Numbered from the stretch's first letter, positions 1-11,096 are shown. The stretch is DNA of 64,000 bases from Ditylenchus dipsaci (GCA_004194705.1 SADC01000368.1:53545-117544); one strand, 5' to 3'. Notes: generated from the sequence alone by a model not told the origin. Program-made: numbers and translations.

Positions 1-297
1 ACTTTTTGTGCTACATTTGGCAAAGATGTTGCAACAAATTATACCTTGTTGAGAACTCGGATCGCGGGGCTAGATGGTCGTGATATCACTTTTGAAAAAT
101 TGTTTATATATTCGCCTCTTCCACTAAATAAAAAGGGGCACTTTTGAGCCAAAAAAAGGTACTTTCGGACCAAAAGAAGGCAAAAAATATTTATCCTTGA
201 TGATTTTGTTGGGCGTCTTGTATCTCTCAGTGGATCATACTAAAATTTAGTACCGAAAATAATAGGTTTTCAAAATTCAGTTTATGTTCATTATGAG
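1..297. other. no recognised feature
   Basis: AT-rich sequence with no supported exon or repeat end, apart from the 8-bp duplication at 290-297 that belongs to the next element. Confidence 0.5.
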
Positions 298-508
298 TAG
301 GGTTGTCGACTTTCGACTTTTAAGTCGAAAGGTCGTAATTTGTTTAAGGTCGATTTTTGGCCTCGGAGCGAAAATCTGAAATTTACAACAAATACTCAAA
401 ATTAAAAGTTGGGTATACATTGTAGAATCAGATTTACACTCCGGTAAAAAAAATCTGTCTTAAAAAAATTCGACCTTTCGACTTAAAAGTCGAAAGTCGA
501 CAACCCTA
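298..508. mobile_element. hAT-type MITE, TAGGGTTGTCGAC ends
   Basis: A 211-bp non-autonomous element. Its inverted ends begin TAGGGTTGTCGACTTTCGAC and extend about 40 bp. It is flanked by a perfect 8-bp duplication ATTATGAG (290-297 and 509-516), the hAT signature. No coding capacity. Relatives with the same TAGG.TTG ends lie at 32611, 44057 and 50577. Confidence 0.85.
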
Positions 509-1085
509 ATTATGAGTTTTGAAGAGAAAAAAGATCAAAATCATGATTTTAGAACTTATTTAGCTAGCACAAATAAAAAATTCACGAATGCAGGATCAGG
601 ACACGGGCGACGGTAAATTGGCCAACAGTAAATTCGCCAACGGTAAATTCGCCAACATCTCTTTAGATTTTTAGGCGCTAGTATAGGATACCACCTCCCC
701 CCTCCTAAAATCTGATCCTCCCAAAATCGCTGTAACCACCCTTGGAACAACAAGTTTAGGCTTAGCCCTTAGGCTTAGGGCTAGGCCAGCGTATGGAAGT
801 TGTGACTAATAGATGTCTTACGCACTTTTTCTGGTCCTGGGACATGTATTTGGGTACTCTTTACTTAAGTTTTAGAAGGGAAAATTTAAGGGGGAGGGGC
901 TGGGGTATTCGCTACTAGGGCAGGGTTCGACAAATGTGCCCTAAAGGGCACATTTCAGGGCACATCGTATTTTTGAAAAAATATGTGCCCTCGAAAAGGC
1001 ACAATGTGCCCTTTTAAGGGCACAATGTGCCCTAAAAAGGGTTAATTGTTTTGTTAATATGCAGCAGTTAAGATATACAATTGTA

Positions 1086-1581
1086 TTACAGGTCCATTAA
1101 ATTTCCAGCATTATTTAATTCGTCTATTTCTGGCAACATGTTATTGAGAAATAGTGATCGCAGACATATTAGCTTTGAAATTGTTTCAGGTTTTAGTCGA
1201 TTGCGCAGTGCTGTTCCGTTGAGGCGCAATAGCAAAAAAGCTCTTTCGCTCGTCGCGCTTGAAGCCTGTATGGGCAAATATTTTTTTAGCAACTCGAGCT
1301 AGCATAGGAAGTCTTTTTTCGAACGTCTTCCAGAATTCCAAGGTATTCAAAGAATTACTAGCCGCTAGATTATTATAGATGGCAATTTCAGCAGCTATTT
1401 CCACAGTTACAGGTTTAGCTTCAAAGTATATGCGTGAACCACTATTTTGCTGTGAATTAGGAAACACAGCGTCTTGTAAACCATCTCCTAGCAACAAAGC
1501 TTCAGCTTGGACAGCGTTTACTATCTGAAATAAATTATGAGGTTTGCTTTTATTCTGTTCTTCACCTCTTCTAAGTTTCAA
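1086..1581 (-). pseudogene. hAT transposase C-terminal dimerisation region, frameshifted
   Basis: One minus-strand frame (1581 to about 1270) contains EFWKTFEKRLPMLARVAKKI. The overlapping frame (about 1292 to 1086) continues with PIQASSATSERAF and RNRLKPETISKLICLRS. These are the tryptophan-bearing helix, the SSATSER motif and the leucine-rich end of the hATC dimerisation domain known from hAT transposases. A single shift near 1275-1290 separates them, and the catalytic DDE core upstream is not recognisable. It lies inside a hAT element with correct ends and duplication, so the assignment is firm. It is too short and too broken to be active. Confidence 0.85.
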
Positions 1582-2103
1582 CGCTCAACTTTTCGGCACA
1601 AGGACGATAACTGGTTTCTTATTTGAGGGTCCACAAAAGCTGAGCAAAGTGCTACTTTTTATTCATCTCGGTCATTTTTTCTCAAGAGTGAATAAAGCAG
1701 CGCGAGCAATGGAGCTGTTTTTATGAGCGCCTCAAAATTTCTGCTATTTCAGAGAAACTTCACCATGTTTTACAACAGTGATAGCAATTTATTTGACATA
1801 TCAACCTTTTTTGCAAAGCAAAAAGGATAGCTTTGCAAAAATTGTTTCAAGGCGCCCATTCAAAAAATAATTTGAGTCTATGAGCCTCGATAAAAACGTG
1901 AAAAGATGTTTTCTTAAAACAAACAATGATAGCTTGTCAGAACATACTTTACAGTGTTTTTTGATAATTTGTTTAAATATCTGGCACTATTCAACTTCTT
2001 TCTCTTAAACAAAAAAATATGGCTTTTCAGCTAAATGACGGCTTTTCAGTTTTGACTTTAATGAATCAATAAAAGATGGAAATTTTTTCAGAAAACAATG
2101 CTC

Positions 2104-2542
2104 TGGTTAGAGTAAAACGTAGAGCAGGTAGAGGTGGCGGTCGTGGTAACAATGGAGGCAGTGCCTCTAGTGATGGAAACTCAAATGATCGGTGATCAGT
2201 ATCTGGAGACAGTGCCAGTGAAGGCAGCAAGCCTGACAGCAAGAACAAGGGAACTGTCAAGGCTTTCATATCTGGTGGAGTATCCTCTGTTGGCACTGGT
2301 ATTGCGAGTTGGGCCGTGTGGAGTGGCTTTCCACAACTAAAGCATGGCTTAACTCAAATGCAACCCTTGTTGGTTGGCTGACTTATGGCTTAGGTGGCAT
2401 GATTTTCCTCATGGCCTTGTTAATTGCTCTGTGGATGTGCATTCGCAACCGCATGCGACATGCTGCTAAGAAAAGAGCCGCTTTAAAGCAGAGAAATATA
2501 GATCTAGAAATGAGAATGCTCAATTTACATGCAAAACACTGA
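2104..2542 (+). pseudogene. broken single-pass membrane protein frame inside hAT element
   Basis: Two overlapping plus-strand frames look like one former coding region. The first (about 2104-2335) is Gly/Ser-rich and contains a TGA at about 2192. The second (2309-2542) has an N-glycosylation-type NAT, a hydrophobic helix GGMIFLMALLIALWM, then a basic tail and a predicted helical end. AATAAA sequences at about 2588 and 2612 follow the stop. Nothing identifies a family. It could be a host gene piece captured by the transposon or an unrelated insertion. The layout (glycosylated outer part, one helix, short basic tail) resembles the end of a type I membrane protein. Confidence 0.4.
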
Positions 2543-2810
2543 TATTTACCCTGATTATTTTAATATATATTTATATTGTAAACTATAATAAACATGTATA
2601 GGCCGAAATATGAATAAAATCTGTAAAAAACACAAAAAATTGAAAAAAAGTTAAAAAAAGTAACAAAAACTTTGAAAAAGAAAAGGGCACATTTTTCCTT
2701 GAAAAAGGCACATTTTATGAGCGATGTGCCCTAAAAAAGGCACATAAATTAAGGCTTAAAAAAATGTGCCCTTTTTAGGGCACATTGTGCCCGAAAAAGG
2801 GCACATAAAT

Positions 2811-3533
2811 GGACAAAACTTTTTTTTGACCCAGATTCACTTTTTTTGACCCAGATTCACTTTTTTTTGACCCAGATTCACTTTTTTTTGACCCAGATTC
2901 ACTTTTTTCTGTCCTAGATTTGACTTGTCCAGATTCACTTTTTTTGACCCAGATTCACTTTTTTTGACCCAGATTCACTTTTTTTTGACCCAGATTCACT
3001 TTTTTTGACCCAGATTCACTTTTTTTTGACCCAGATTCACTTTTTTTGACCCAGATTCACTTTTTTTGTCCCAGATTTCCTCATTTCTGTCCCAGATTTA
3101 GCTTAAACCACGGGGGGACCAAGCACTTACAAAATTGGTCAAAAAAATTTCTCTCATAACAGCCTGAAAGTTTTTCTATAACATTTCTATCATGTTTTGA
3201 GCATTTTCGCCAAAAATTATTTTTTTCCGCAAAAATTTTTGCCTTGGGGACCAAGGTCACATTTCAGGCTCCTGAAAACTTTGGGCTACCTTGCTCCCCA
3301 AGGCAAAAATTTTGCGGAAAAAATAATTTTTGGCGAAAATGCTTAAAACATGATAGAAACGTTATAGAAAAACTTTCAGGCTGTTATGAGAGAAAATTTT
3401 TTTGACCAATTTTGTAAGTGCTTGTCCCCCCTGTGGTTTGAGCTAAATCTGGGACAGAAATGAGGAAATCTGGGACAAAAAAAGTGAATCTGGGTCAAAA
3501 AAGTGAATCTGGGTCAAAAAAAAAGTATTGCCC
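2811..3533. mobile_element. MULE-like foldback with TTTGACCCAGATTCAC arrays
   Basis: A 723-bp palindromic element with a perfect 9-bp duplication CACATAAAT (802-810 past 2000, i.e. 2802-2810, and 3534-3542). The left end carries about twelve tandem copies of a 20-21 bp unit ACTTTTTTTGACCCAGATTC (2817-3075); the right end carries only two or three inverted copies. The arms meet at a centre of GCCTTGGGGACCAAGG and GCTCCCCAAGG (3240-3305). No coding capacity. Confidence 0.85.
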
Positions 3534-4507
3534 CACATAAATATGGCGCGAAAAAAATGTGCCCTAAAAAGGGCACATTGTGCCCTGAAAGGGCACATTT
3601 GTCGAACCCTGTACTAGGGTCGTTTTTTACTTTGTTTGCTAAAATTCTGTACGAATAAGAGTCTATTATACTTCTTTTTTTGACCTGTGGACGAATTGAC
3701 TGCACGTCAGGTTTATTTATTGTGGTACACGTATCCAATGTTGATTATCTTACCCTCGTGCATGTACTGGTCTTGGCCGCGAAGCATCCATCCCTTTGTC
3801 CGATTACGACAACATGTAAACCATTGAATGTTGATTAAGACCATTGAGGACGAACCTTGATCACTGAGGGTATATCGGTACATATAAAGTTGGATTTAGA
3901 TAATTCAAAGTAGATCCTAACTAGTAAAAATGGTTAAACACCATTGGAACTGGACCAGCTGGGGAGATGATTATCTACTTAGAAGTGAATACCTGTTTGG
4001 AAAAGGTGCCAGGTGGTTTTCCTACCAACTTGTAACTACCTAGCCCTTTTAAATGAACTTAATGAAAAATAAATAAAGTTTGCCACCACTGGGATTCGTG
4101 TTGGCGAATTTAACTCTTGGCGAATTTACTGTTGGCAAATTTACCTAGAGCCTGAGGACACGAATAAGGTCCAAAAGCCAAAAATTGACTTCTTGAATTT
4201 CTTGAAACATTCTGTATTAAGCGATTGAATAATACAGATTTTATTTAAAGTCCTGTAAAAATGACAAGAAAAAGTAAATAAAGACAGATTTTGTATAAGC
4301 CACCTTTGCAGCTGTCTCTGAAGTCTCGCTACTTGCCATTCATAGCTAACATCAACGACATCTACCAGACCATTCTGTCTAGCCAATAAATGCACGCATG
4401 AATCACCATCTGCTTATCCTCTTACAATATCACGAGAAAAACCAGAATTTGTGTGTATCTAGCAAATGAAATGTTTGTTTTTAAGTGGTTGTGATTGTTA
4501 CTAAATA

Positions 4508-4665
4508 CCGTATTTCCTCTAATAAGCGCCCCCGCTCCAATAAGCGCCCCCCCCCCCCTATTTTTGACTAAAATTTTGGAGTTAAGGCCATTTCTGATTG
4601 ACAATTTCAAAATTTTAGGGTTTTGAAAAATAAGCGCCCCGGGGCGCTTATTAGAGGAAATACGG
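4508..4665. mobile_element. CCGTATTTCCTCTAATA MITE, GCGCCCC subtype
   Basis: A 158-bp element with TA on both sides (4506-4507, 4666-4667). The arms are CCGTATTTCCTCTAATAAG...CGCCCC and its inverse. Same family as 13057, 27772, 37184, 38824, 59450, 60416 and 63188. Confidence 0.8.
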
Positions 4666-5088
4666 TATGTGGTTACCAATAAATAATTTATTCATATAAG
4701 AGCCTAGCATATTTGATATTGTAACATGAAAATGGTCAGGCGCAATTTACTGCCAGGTCAGATAATTGCAATAAAAACTTCTTACAAACGTTCTCAGGCA
4801 TTATTATATTGGAAACAAAGTATTATCGATAATACCACATCTCACACAACAGGAAGTCACGTATTTCTAACGGTGAATAACAAAAAGGTAACCGACAAAA
4901 AAACGCGATAAAAATATATATATTGGCCAACAGCGTGCACATAAGTCAAATCAACACGTCCCGGTTCGTGGGCTCGCGCCTAACTATGACTTGGCTTGCG
5001 CAAGTCATAGCCAATCATTATGCCATGGAAACTAACATGCAGGGGGGGGCAGAATTTGATCATTGGAAACAAGGTTGTAAGCACCACC
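4666..5088. other. intergenic, no recognised feature
   Basis: Short frames at 4726-4911 and 4923-5114 have no splice sites or recognisable motifs, and I do not call them. Confidence 0.4.
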
Positions 5089-5278
5089 CAGGGTTAGCAT
5101 TTTGCCTTTTCTGATGTCCCGCATTTTCTTTCTTGAGAAGAAAAAAGGCATTTTTATTTGACCTGCCTTTTTTGGAGAAATTGTTTACATTGAATGCTTT
5201 AATTCGAGAGAATTTTATATTTAATGCCTTTTTTTAGCAGGCTCATGCCTTATTTTTTAATCAGGCATGGCAACCCTG
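5089..5278. mobile_element. hAT-type MITE, CAGGGTTAGCATT ends
   Basis: A 190-bp element beginning CAGGGTTAGCATTTTGCC and ending GGCATGGCAACCCTG. Flanks GCACCACC (5081-5088) and GCACCATC (5279-5286) match at 7 of 8 positions. The ATG at 5267 lies inside this MITE, so it is not a native start for the frame that follows. Confidence 0.75.
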
Positions 5279-5449
5279 GCACCATCAACCAGTGGTGCAA
5301 GCAGGATAGAGAGAACTAAAGCTGCTACAGCAGACGAATTTCTTGCTCCTCATATTGTTAACAACCCAAAATATAAGTTTATTCTGGAAAATTTACACCT
5401 TTACATTAGGCATTTGTACAACAGAAGAGTTTCTATCACTGAACAAAAG
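5279..5449 (+). CDS. orphan exon-like frame, function unknown
   Basis: An open frame after the MITE reads as an ordinary soluble segment, including EFLAPHIVNNPKYKFILENL, and ends before a possible donor at TGAACAAAAG|GTAGCT. No upstream or downstream exon was found, and its end runs against the 3' end of the minus-strand gene starting at 5467. It may be the remains of an older gene or transposon interrupted by the MITE. Confidence 0.2.
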
Positions 5450-5466
5450 GTAGCTCGAGCATTTCA

Positions 5467-6283
5467 TCATTGCTTCTGATCGTCGCCAGCGGAAGCAACA
5501 CTGGCATTGTATTCACGCAAGAAACGCTTCATTTCGCGATATTTTTCGGTTGTCTGCAAATAAATTGTTAGAAAAAGATGATTACGACAATACCTACCTG
5601 TTCCAGCACTTCATTGTCAAAATCCTCGACTCTCGCATCGACACTCTCACAAAGAAGCTGGAAATTAGATGAAATAGAAATTATTGAAAAAGACGGAGTA
5701 AACTAAAACCGAAAATTTAACCTGAATCTCTTTCACTCGCTCGTCCTGTTGCTGAAGCATGCACTCATAGTCGGTTGATGCGGACACATACTTGGTACTA
5801 CCCGAAATCTGCGATTCCCCTGACTCAATCGATGAAGACTTCGAAGACGGGTTAGAACTGACTGAAATGTCTGGATAGCGGAACACATTCTTGGACGAAA
5901 GCTCCTTTTTCTTTTCAATCATCAGCGCTTCCAAACTCGATTTCATCTAGGAGGCACATGATAACAAAAATTATAGAAATATTCTAACCGATTTACTTGT
6001 GTTATAGCAAGCATTTTCTTTCTTGAAGTTGTCCAACTTGTGATCGAAGTCATCAGCGATTGCTTTGGCACTGAACTTATTTTAGAAAGTACCAAAAACT
6101 TTTAAAAAATAATCACCGGTAGAACATGGACTTCGCCTTTTTCAAACGATGAATAGCCTCCAAGAGTTCCAGACTGGACTTCCTATGTTCTGATTCAGCT
6201 TCTGAAGTGTCCAAGCCATCACTACTACTGTGACTACTGCTATCCTGTCCACTATCGCTTGAACTGCTGCTGGTGCTGCTCAT
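5467..6283 (-). CDS. complete five-exon gene, Ser-rich coiled-coil-type protein of unknown function
   Basis: Exons on the minus strand: 6117-6283, 5989-6070, 5722-5946, 5598-5657 and 5467-5553. All junctions are GT-AG and in phase, giving 206 aa. Introns are 46, 42, 64 and 44 bp. The start ATG (6281-6283) opens a serine/aspartate tract (about residues 1-30). A charged helical part follows (RKSSLELLEAIHRLKKAKS, then AKAIADDFDHKLDNFKK), then a Ser-rich linker, then heptad-like helices near the end (ECMLQQQDERVKEIQLL and TTEKYREMKRFLREYN). The last residues are DDQKQ and a stop. It has no signal peptide or membrane segment, so it is probably an intracellular coiled-coil protein. I do not recognise the family. 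The frame survives four introns without a lesion, so the gene is probably functional. Confidence 0.8.
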
Positions 6284-6668
6284 CAAGAACGGTTGGAGAG
6301 ACGGAAAAAATTAGTATTAGAGACCCGCATGATAGTAAAAATTTCGTCAAATAAAAATGAACATGAGAAGCGATATAGTTTTGTCTTGCCAATATAAATA
6401 TTTGAATAAATAAAAAGAAATAGGCAAAGCTTTTTATTGGCTTCAACAGGCTTTTATAAGCCCTAAAAGCTTTTTTCGGCGCTAATAGTACGATCGAGTT
6501 ATTCTTCGTATATCAGCATGTAGCCTGCATTTCTATTTTCTAATGAGCCATCAGCTGACTCTTTGTAGTTAGATCCTTGTAGTAAGGCGGCATGCCGTAT
6601 TATAGCATGCCGCCTTTTTGGACATGCCGCCGTATTAGAGGAAATAGGGTATTCTAAAATCTGGTTAA
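6284..6668. other. intergenic stretch with a single MITE end
   Basis: Contains a GGCATGCCGTATTATAGCAT palindrome (6588-6620) and one end of the CCGTATT family (6627-6652, ATTAGAGGAAATAGGGTA). No gene seen. Confidence 0.4.
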
Positions 6669-7689
6669 AGGGGCATGCTCGCGCCCGATGCAATAATTCT
6701 TGCATTTCAAATTCGCGGGTATCAGGCACGCCAGAGATTTGAATTTCAAAATCGTTTTTGAAATCATTTCGAATCTTTTGTTCTAGTGCGTGGATGTTTT
6801 CGCTCCCCTTCTTTCTGAGTATGCTCATGTGAATTGTCTAATTGACTGTAATGCTAATGGCTAATGAGCAGCAAATAAATTAGGAACTATCTTCTCTGTT
6901 TTCAATTGCTCGAATTGGGGGTTTGAGTGTTGCAACATTCCAAAGGCTTGCAAGATCATTTGTTTGGCCTGCTGTAGAAGAAGAATACAATGAGCAATCT
7001 AACTCTTTAATGGCCACAACCCTACAGAGAAGCATCCTAGTATAGGAATAACATTCTAAACAAAATCATAAAAAAAATTTAGAGCCCTATTGATATTTCG
7101 GTTGATGGACAGTATGATAGTCCAGGTTATAGTGCAGAGCTCTGTTGTGTGGCAGCCATTGACAATGAAATAAAACAAATAATAAGATTTGAGGCTATCG
7201 GGAAAAGCGAGACAGGTTCTTAAAACACAACCTTCAAGATTTAATCATTTGTTGTAGAAAATGTTTCAACTCGTATGGAGCTCGAGGGTGTGAAACGATG
7301 CATCCAGGGTCTTGAAAAATTAGGAGTGCTTATAGGTTCAGTTACAAGTGATAGGCATACACAAGTTCGGTCATACTTAGCATCCCAAAAACCAAACATA
7401 CAGCATTTCTTTGACGCCTGGCACATGCTGAAAAGCATTAGACGTTCTATAATTACTGTAAGACAATGGCAAATATTGTACCTTTTTACAAACGAAATGA
7501 AGGAAAGTAAGAAAAAGTGCAATCATGAGCTCAAAGACGCTGGACCACGCTTCATGAACTGTCGCGTCCGCGAGGCCACAATCGTTCCAGAACCTGAAAT
7601 AGAAATAAAAATTGTTGGTTTTAAATTTTGTTGCTTTTTAATTTCTTGTTCTCTTGTTTTGCTCAGGGGCACCCTACTAAAAATCTAGG

Positions 7690-8440
7690 CAAAATTCCTG
7701 GACCAGAGCTGACTTTCGGCATTGGATTACTTCCCAAAATTTAGGCTAGAAAGTTGGGCTGATTTCTCAATATTTACAACCCAAAGTACTTTGGACTAGT
7801 TGTACATGCTAATGCATTGGCTTCCCTGGCCCAGCTAGCCAGCTTTCTTTGTTTCCCTGTACCACTGCTTGTTGCTGACTCATACAGCTGGCTAGTAAAC
7901 AAAATTCCAGGGCAGGCTTTTTTCACCTAAAACTTTCACCCAGCCAATCATCACCCGTTTTTTAGGTTCAACTCTGGCCCATCCCCCTTATTGCCTATAA
8001 AAGTTGCACAACAATGATTTTGGTGTGTCCCTTTTTATCTTCAACTAAACCACTGAGAACCACTGGGTTCAGGAGCTTTCGCTCCCAATTTAATATCCAC
8101 TGAGAACCACTGGGTTCAAGAGCTCTCGCACCCCCTTCTTTATCAAACTTTGAGAACCACTGGGTTCTACTTACCACCTGATCCCCCTCCGCGGTGCCCT
8201 CTGAGCGCTCTCGTGCTCCTCCTCTGACTTGTCTGATCTCGCTCTCTCGAGCTTCTTGATCCTCTTGCTGGCCGCGGCCAAATTGCTGTTTAGTGCTTGT
8301 TGTAGTGCCTGAAATTAAACTGAAATTAATATTGACTGTCAATAAAAACCTTGTTGAATTACCTGTGAGCCCTTGCAGGACATCAGATATCGGTAAAACA
8401 CCCGGGACCCTCTACACGGCCACTCCAGACTCGAAGAGTT
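7690..8440. other. non-coding middle of the Kolobok-like element
   Basis: Separates two transposase blocks, perhaps a former intron. It contains three spaced copies of TTTGAGAACCACTGGGTTC or close variants (8052-8168). No gene is supported on either strand; the minus-strand frame over 7995-8342 is made of this repeat. Confidence 0.4.
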
Positions 8441-8677
8441 ACAATTCTCTATAAAAAATTCGTGCCGAGAATTGTGGATCGGCACATGAACCATCTGTGG
8501 TATGCATCTTCACTACCGAAAGGCGATCCGAAAGTAGTCAAAGAAACAGCTCTTTCTTCTCTATTGCATCTGGCCGGAGTACACAGTTGGTCTCAAGTAA
8601 CAAATTATCATTTTTTGACAAAGAGTATGAAAAAACTCCTTAGGGTTTCGTACGAGACATTTTCACGAAAAAACAAA

Positions 8678-9083
8678 GGATAAATCTTTTTTCTGCCGCT
8701 TCTGGCTTTTTTCTGCCCGCTTTTAGCTTTTTTCTGCCCGCTTTTTTGAGTTTATGTTAGAAAAGATTTTTTCTGCCCGCTTTTGGCTTTTTTTCTGCCC
8801 GCTTTTGCTCGAAAGTGCCCGTTTTTGCTCGAATGTGCCCGCTTTTGGCTTTTTTCTGCCGCTTTTTCTTTTTTAAACAAAAGCGGGCACTTTCGAGAAA
8901 AAGCGGGCAGAAAAAAGCCAAAAGCGGGCACATTCGAGCAAAAACGGGCACTTTCGAGCAAAAGCGGGCAGAAAAAGCCAAAAGCGGGCAGAAAAATCTT
9001 TTCTAACATAAACAAAAAAGCGGGCAGAAAAAAGCTAAAAGCGGGCAGAAAAAAGCCAGAAGCGGGCAGAAAAAGTCTCGTCC
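8678..9083. mobile_element. MULE-like foldback with TTTTCTGCCCGCTTTTGGC arrays
   Basis: A 406-bp near-perfect palindrome starting GGATAAATCTTTTTTCTGCC and ending with the inverse GGCAGAAAAAGTCTCGTCC. Flanks AAAAACAAA (669-677 past 8000, i.e. 8669-8677) and AAAAACAAC (9084-9092) match at 8 of 9 positions. Each arm is several copies of a CTGCCCGCTTTTGGCTTTTT unit. Removing the element and one flank rejoins the transposase frame on both sides. Confidence 0.8.
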
Positions 9084-9758
9084 AAAAACAACGGCTTGGC
9101 CACAGCTGCGGAATGGTCAAAAAAGAGAAGCAAACGAGCTCTGGACATTTCGGGGAAATTTCAGGTACATCAAGCCAATGTTATATAAAATAAACTAATA
9201 CGACTCATTGTAGGTTGAAACATTCACGAAAGTGCTAAACTGCCATCACAATACGATAACAGAGAATGAGATTATGCGCACCCCCTCAATCCAGCGTCCA
9301 GTTCATTTGCAGTACTACTCCAAGTAATTTCATCTGACCAATTCCTGAATGATATCAGCAGGTTGAATGGATCGAACAGCACCAGCTACGTAGAGTCTTT
9401 CAATTCTGTCGCAAACATTTACAGACCGCAACGAAAGTTCTAGTACGAATTTATATGCTCTCTATTGTGTTCACAAATATAAGCAAAAATTTTAGTGCGA
9501 AGAGAGGTTTTATCGCCAGGACTCAACTTGCAGTTCTACATTTCAACGAAATAGAAAGGCAGAAATAAGAGGAGAGAGATTTATCAAATATATAAGAGAC
9601 GTTTACTCGAAAGCAAAAGGGGGTACGGTCCGAAAGGGTGTGAAGAGCGCTCGTGATTTTGAATGGAAATGCGCATTGTCGATAAGGCAATCAGAAGAAG
9701 GGCTTCAGATGAATCACAAATAATCACCCTAGAAGAACTTTATGATGGCTTTGAGATA

Positions 9759-10787
9759 CAGTCGACTCTCTACATAACGTCTTTCAAGGGACCGGCCAAA
9801 ACGGGACGTTATGAGGAGAGGACGTTATATAGAGAGTTGTTATGTAGAAAGGCACTCGCCTATATATAACTCACCAAACGTTATGTAGAGAGTTTTTCAA
9901 AAAAAACAATCATTGGATGGGCATTAAATAAGTATAAATACTCTTCTGCTTCAGTTTCTTTGTGCGTTCTTTGGCAAGCACATCATTCACTTTATTGCAC
10001 AGCAGCTCAACTTCAAGGATGTTGAAGAATCTTCGAAGCTTCAACTGCTTCTCGAGTAGTGTCTGGTGGTTCTGGCACTTGGTCAATCTCTATCAATAAC
10101 AGTATCACTAAAGAAAAACCCATAAAAGAACCCAGCAAAACAAAAGAATTTCCTTTCCGTCTCCGGCTCTTCCATTTGGCTCTTACCGCTCTTCCAAAGT
10201 ATGCTTAATTAATTACTGGCGTTCTCAAGATCCACTTTATCGACAGCGCCTTCCTGATCCATCGATATATTTCTTGATTGTCAGTGCCTTCCTTGAAAAA
10301 CGGAAATTTTTTTTTGTAAAAGTACAAGATTTACTTCTGACACTTAATGAATCCGGCTTTTCGGAAGCAATTGGCGATATTTTCCGGTTTGACATGCGAC
10401 CAGCAACGATGAAGAAAGCGCTGTGCCTTGTAGAGATTTATTTTGTACTCGGTTATCTAAGTAGAAGTTGGTAGCCGTAGTAGTGCAACTTCAAACTTTG
10501 AAAGCTGCCCAAACGGAACATATTAGAAAGAAAAAATGAGTTATTTTCTTGTTGAGACGCTTTCAATTTTAATTTTTTTTTTCGAAAAAAATGTTATATG
10601 GAGAGGCGTCTTTGAAGCAGTGTCCAGCCGAATTAGGACGTTATGTAGAGAGGGAATTTATGTAGAGAGTCGCTATATAGAGAGGCAGTTGTTCGAGCAT
10701 TTAGTTTAGACCAACCAAACGAGTTTTACTGGGACGTTATGAGGAGAGAGACGTTATATAGAGAGTCGTTATGTAGAGAGTCGACTG
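9759..10787 (-). mobile_element. pogo/Tigger-like element with CTCTATATAACGTC arrays
   Basis: A 1029-bp element starting CAGTCGACTCTCTACATAAC and ending with its inverse, with TA on both sides (9757-9758, 10788-10789). Each end carries about three copies of CTCTATATAACGTC. The minus strand keeps transposase fragments, so this is a shortened autonomous element, not a pure MITE. Confidence 0.8.
9930..10420 (-). pseudogene. pogo/Tigger transposase C-terminal fragments
   Basis: On the minus strand, SHVKPENIANCFRKAGFIK (about 10344-10400) matches the conserved end of the pogo-family DDE domain (typically W..V....I.NCF.KAGF). Further along (about 9930-10060) lie NKVNDVLAKERTKKLKQKS followed by IYTYL, resembling the lysine-rich tail with final hydrophobic residues of these transposases. 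Frames are broken between the blocks and the N-terminal DNA-binding part is missing. Confidence 0.65.
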
Positions 10788-11096
10788 TAGATGAAAACAT
10801 TGAAGAGACCGACTTTATGGACAATGAACCCGATTTTGAGAATATGATGTGGAATTTGACGATGATGATATTGTTTATTGAAATAAAAATGTGGACGTGA
10901 AAAGATTTTTTATGTCTAAGCAATAGCTAAAAAACAGCCATGACTTTTGTTCTAACCATAAAGGAAAACTATAATACGACGCGGCCAAAAATTTATCGAT
11001 TAGAACATACAAACAATACAGAGGGTAAGCTCATCATGACCTTCACCACACAAAATTTCAGATCCTTTGATTGTTCTTCTTCCGCTCATACTTTGA

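Larger units (their letters stand above)
921..3611 (-). mobile_element. hAT transposon, 2.7 kb, decayed
   Basis: The ends are CAGGGTTCGACAAATGTGCC and its inverse, with a perfect 8-bp duplication TACTAGGG at 913-920 and 3612-3619. Subterminal zones carry repeats of GGGCACATTGTGCCC at both ends (940-1040, 2690-2805, 3555-3600). The minus strand holds a transposase relic (1086-1581). The plus strand holds a broken membrane-protein frame (2104-2542), and a MULE-like foldback interrupts it at 2811-3533. Stretches 1582-2100 and 2543-2690 are AT-rich without supported genes. Confidence 0.85.
674..3621. mobile_element. MITE-A copy 1 (hAT type), split by a larger hAT element
   Basis: It starts GGCGCTAGTA and ends TACTAGGGTC. 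Flanks GATTTTTA (666-673) and GTTTTTTA (3622-3629) are a 7/8 match. The body 674-920 aligns with the intact 233-bp copies at 39370 and 60164, including the shared GGCTTAGCCCTTAGGCTT and TAGGCCAGCGTA segments. The hAT element 921-3611 landed 2 bp from its right end. Confidence 0.75.
606..4153. mobile_element. MULE-like element containing three nested insertions
   Basis: The ends are inverted arrays of a GGTAAATTCGCCAACA-type repeat (606-655 and 4095-4153). The left end begins GGCGACGGTAAATT and the right, reversed, reads AGGCTCTAGGTAAATT. Flanking 9-mers CAGGACACG (597-605) and GAGGACACG (154-162 past 4000, i.e. 4154-4162) match at 8 of 9 positions, as expected of Mutator-like elements. The element at 54603 begins with the same GGCTCTAGGTAAATT. 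The interior is taken up by later insertions, and 3630-4090 shows no gene. Confidence 0.6.
6889..9760 (+). pseudogene. DDE transposase relic of the Kolobok-like element
   Basis: Recognisable blocks in order: IGGLSVATFQRLARSF (about 6905-6960); DISVDGQYDSPGYSAELC with the first catalytic-type Asp (7090-7145); MELEGVKRCIQGLEKLG and SVTSDRHTQVRSYLASQKPN with the second Asp (7275-7400); HFFDAWHMLKSIRR (7403-7445); MNHLWYASSLPKGD and LHLAGVHSW (8480-8595); NGSNSTSYVESFNSVANIYR (about 9365-9430); RGFIARTQLAVLHFNEIERQ (about 9505-9560); RFIKYIRDVYSKAKGG (about 9575-9630). The DGxxDSPG, TSDRH and HxxDxWH signature is known from uncharacterised transposase-like proteins of fishes and cnidarians. Stops and shifts break the frame repeatedly. 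The 8678-9083 insertion falls within the frame, and the 9759 insertion lies near the end. Confidence 0.8.

Noticed and set aside
8752..9193. several long overlapping frames on both strands
   Set aside because: They follow the CTGCCCGCTTTTGGC repeat of a foldback; Lys/Gly- or Phe/Pro-rich mirror frames of an array are not genes.
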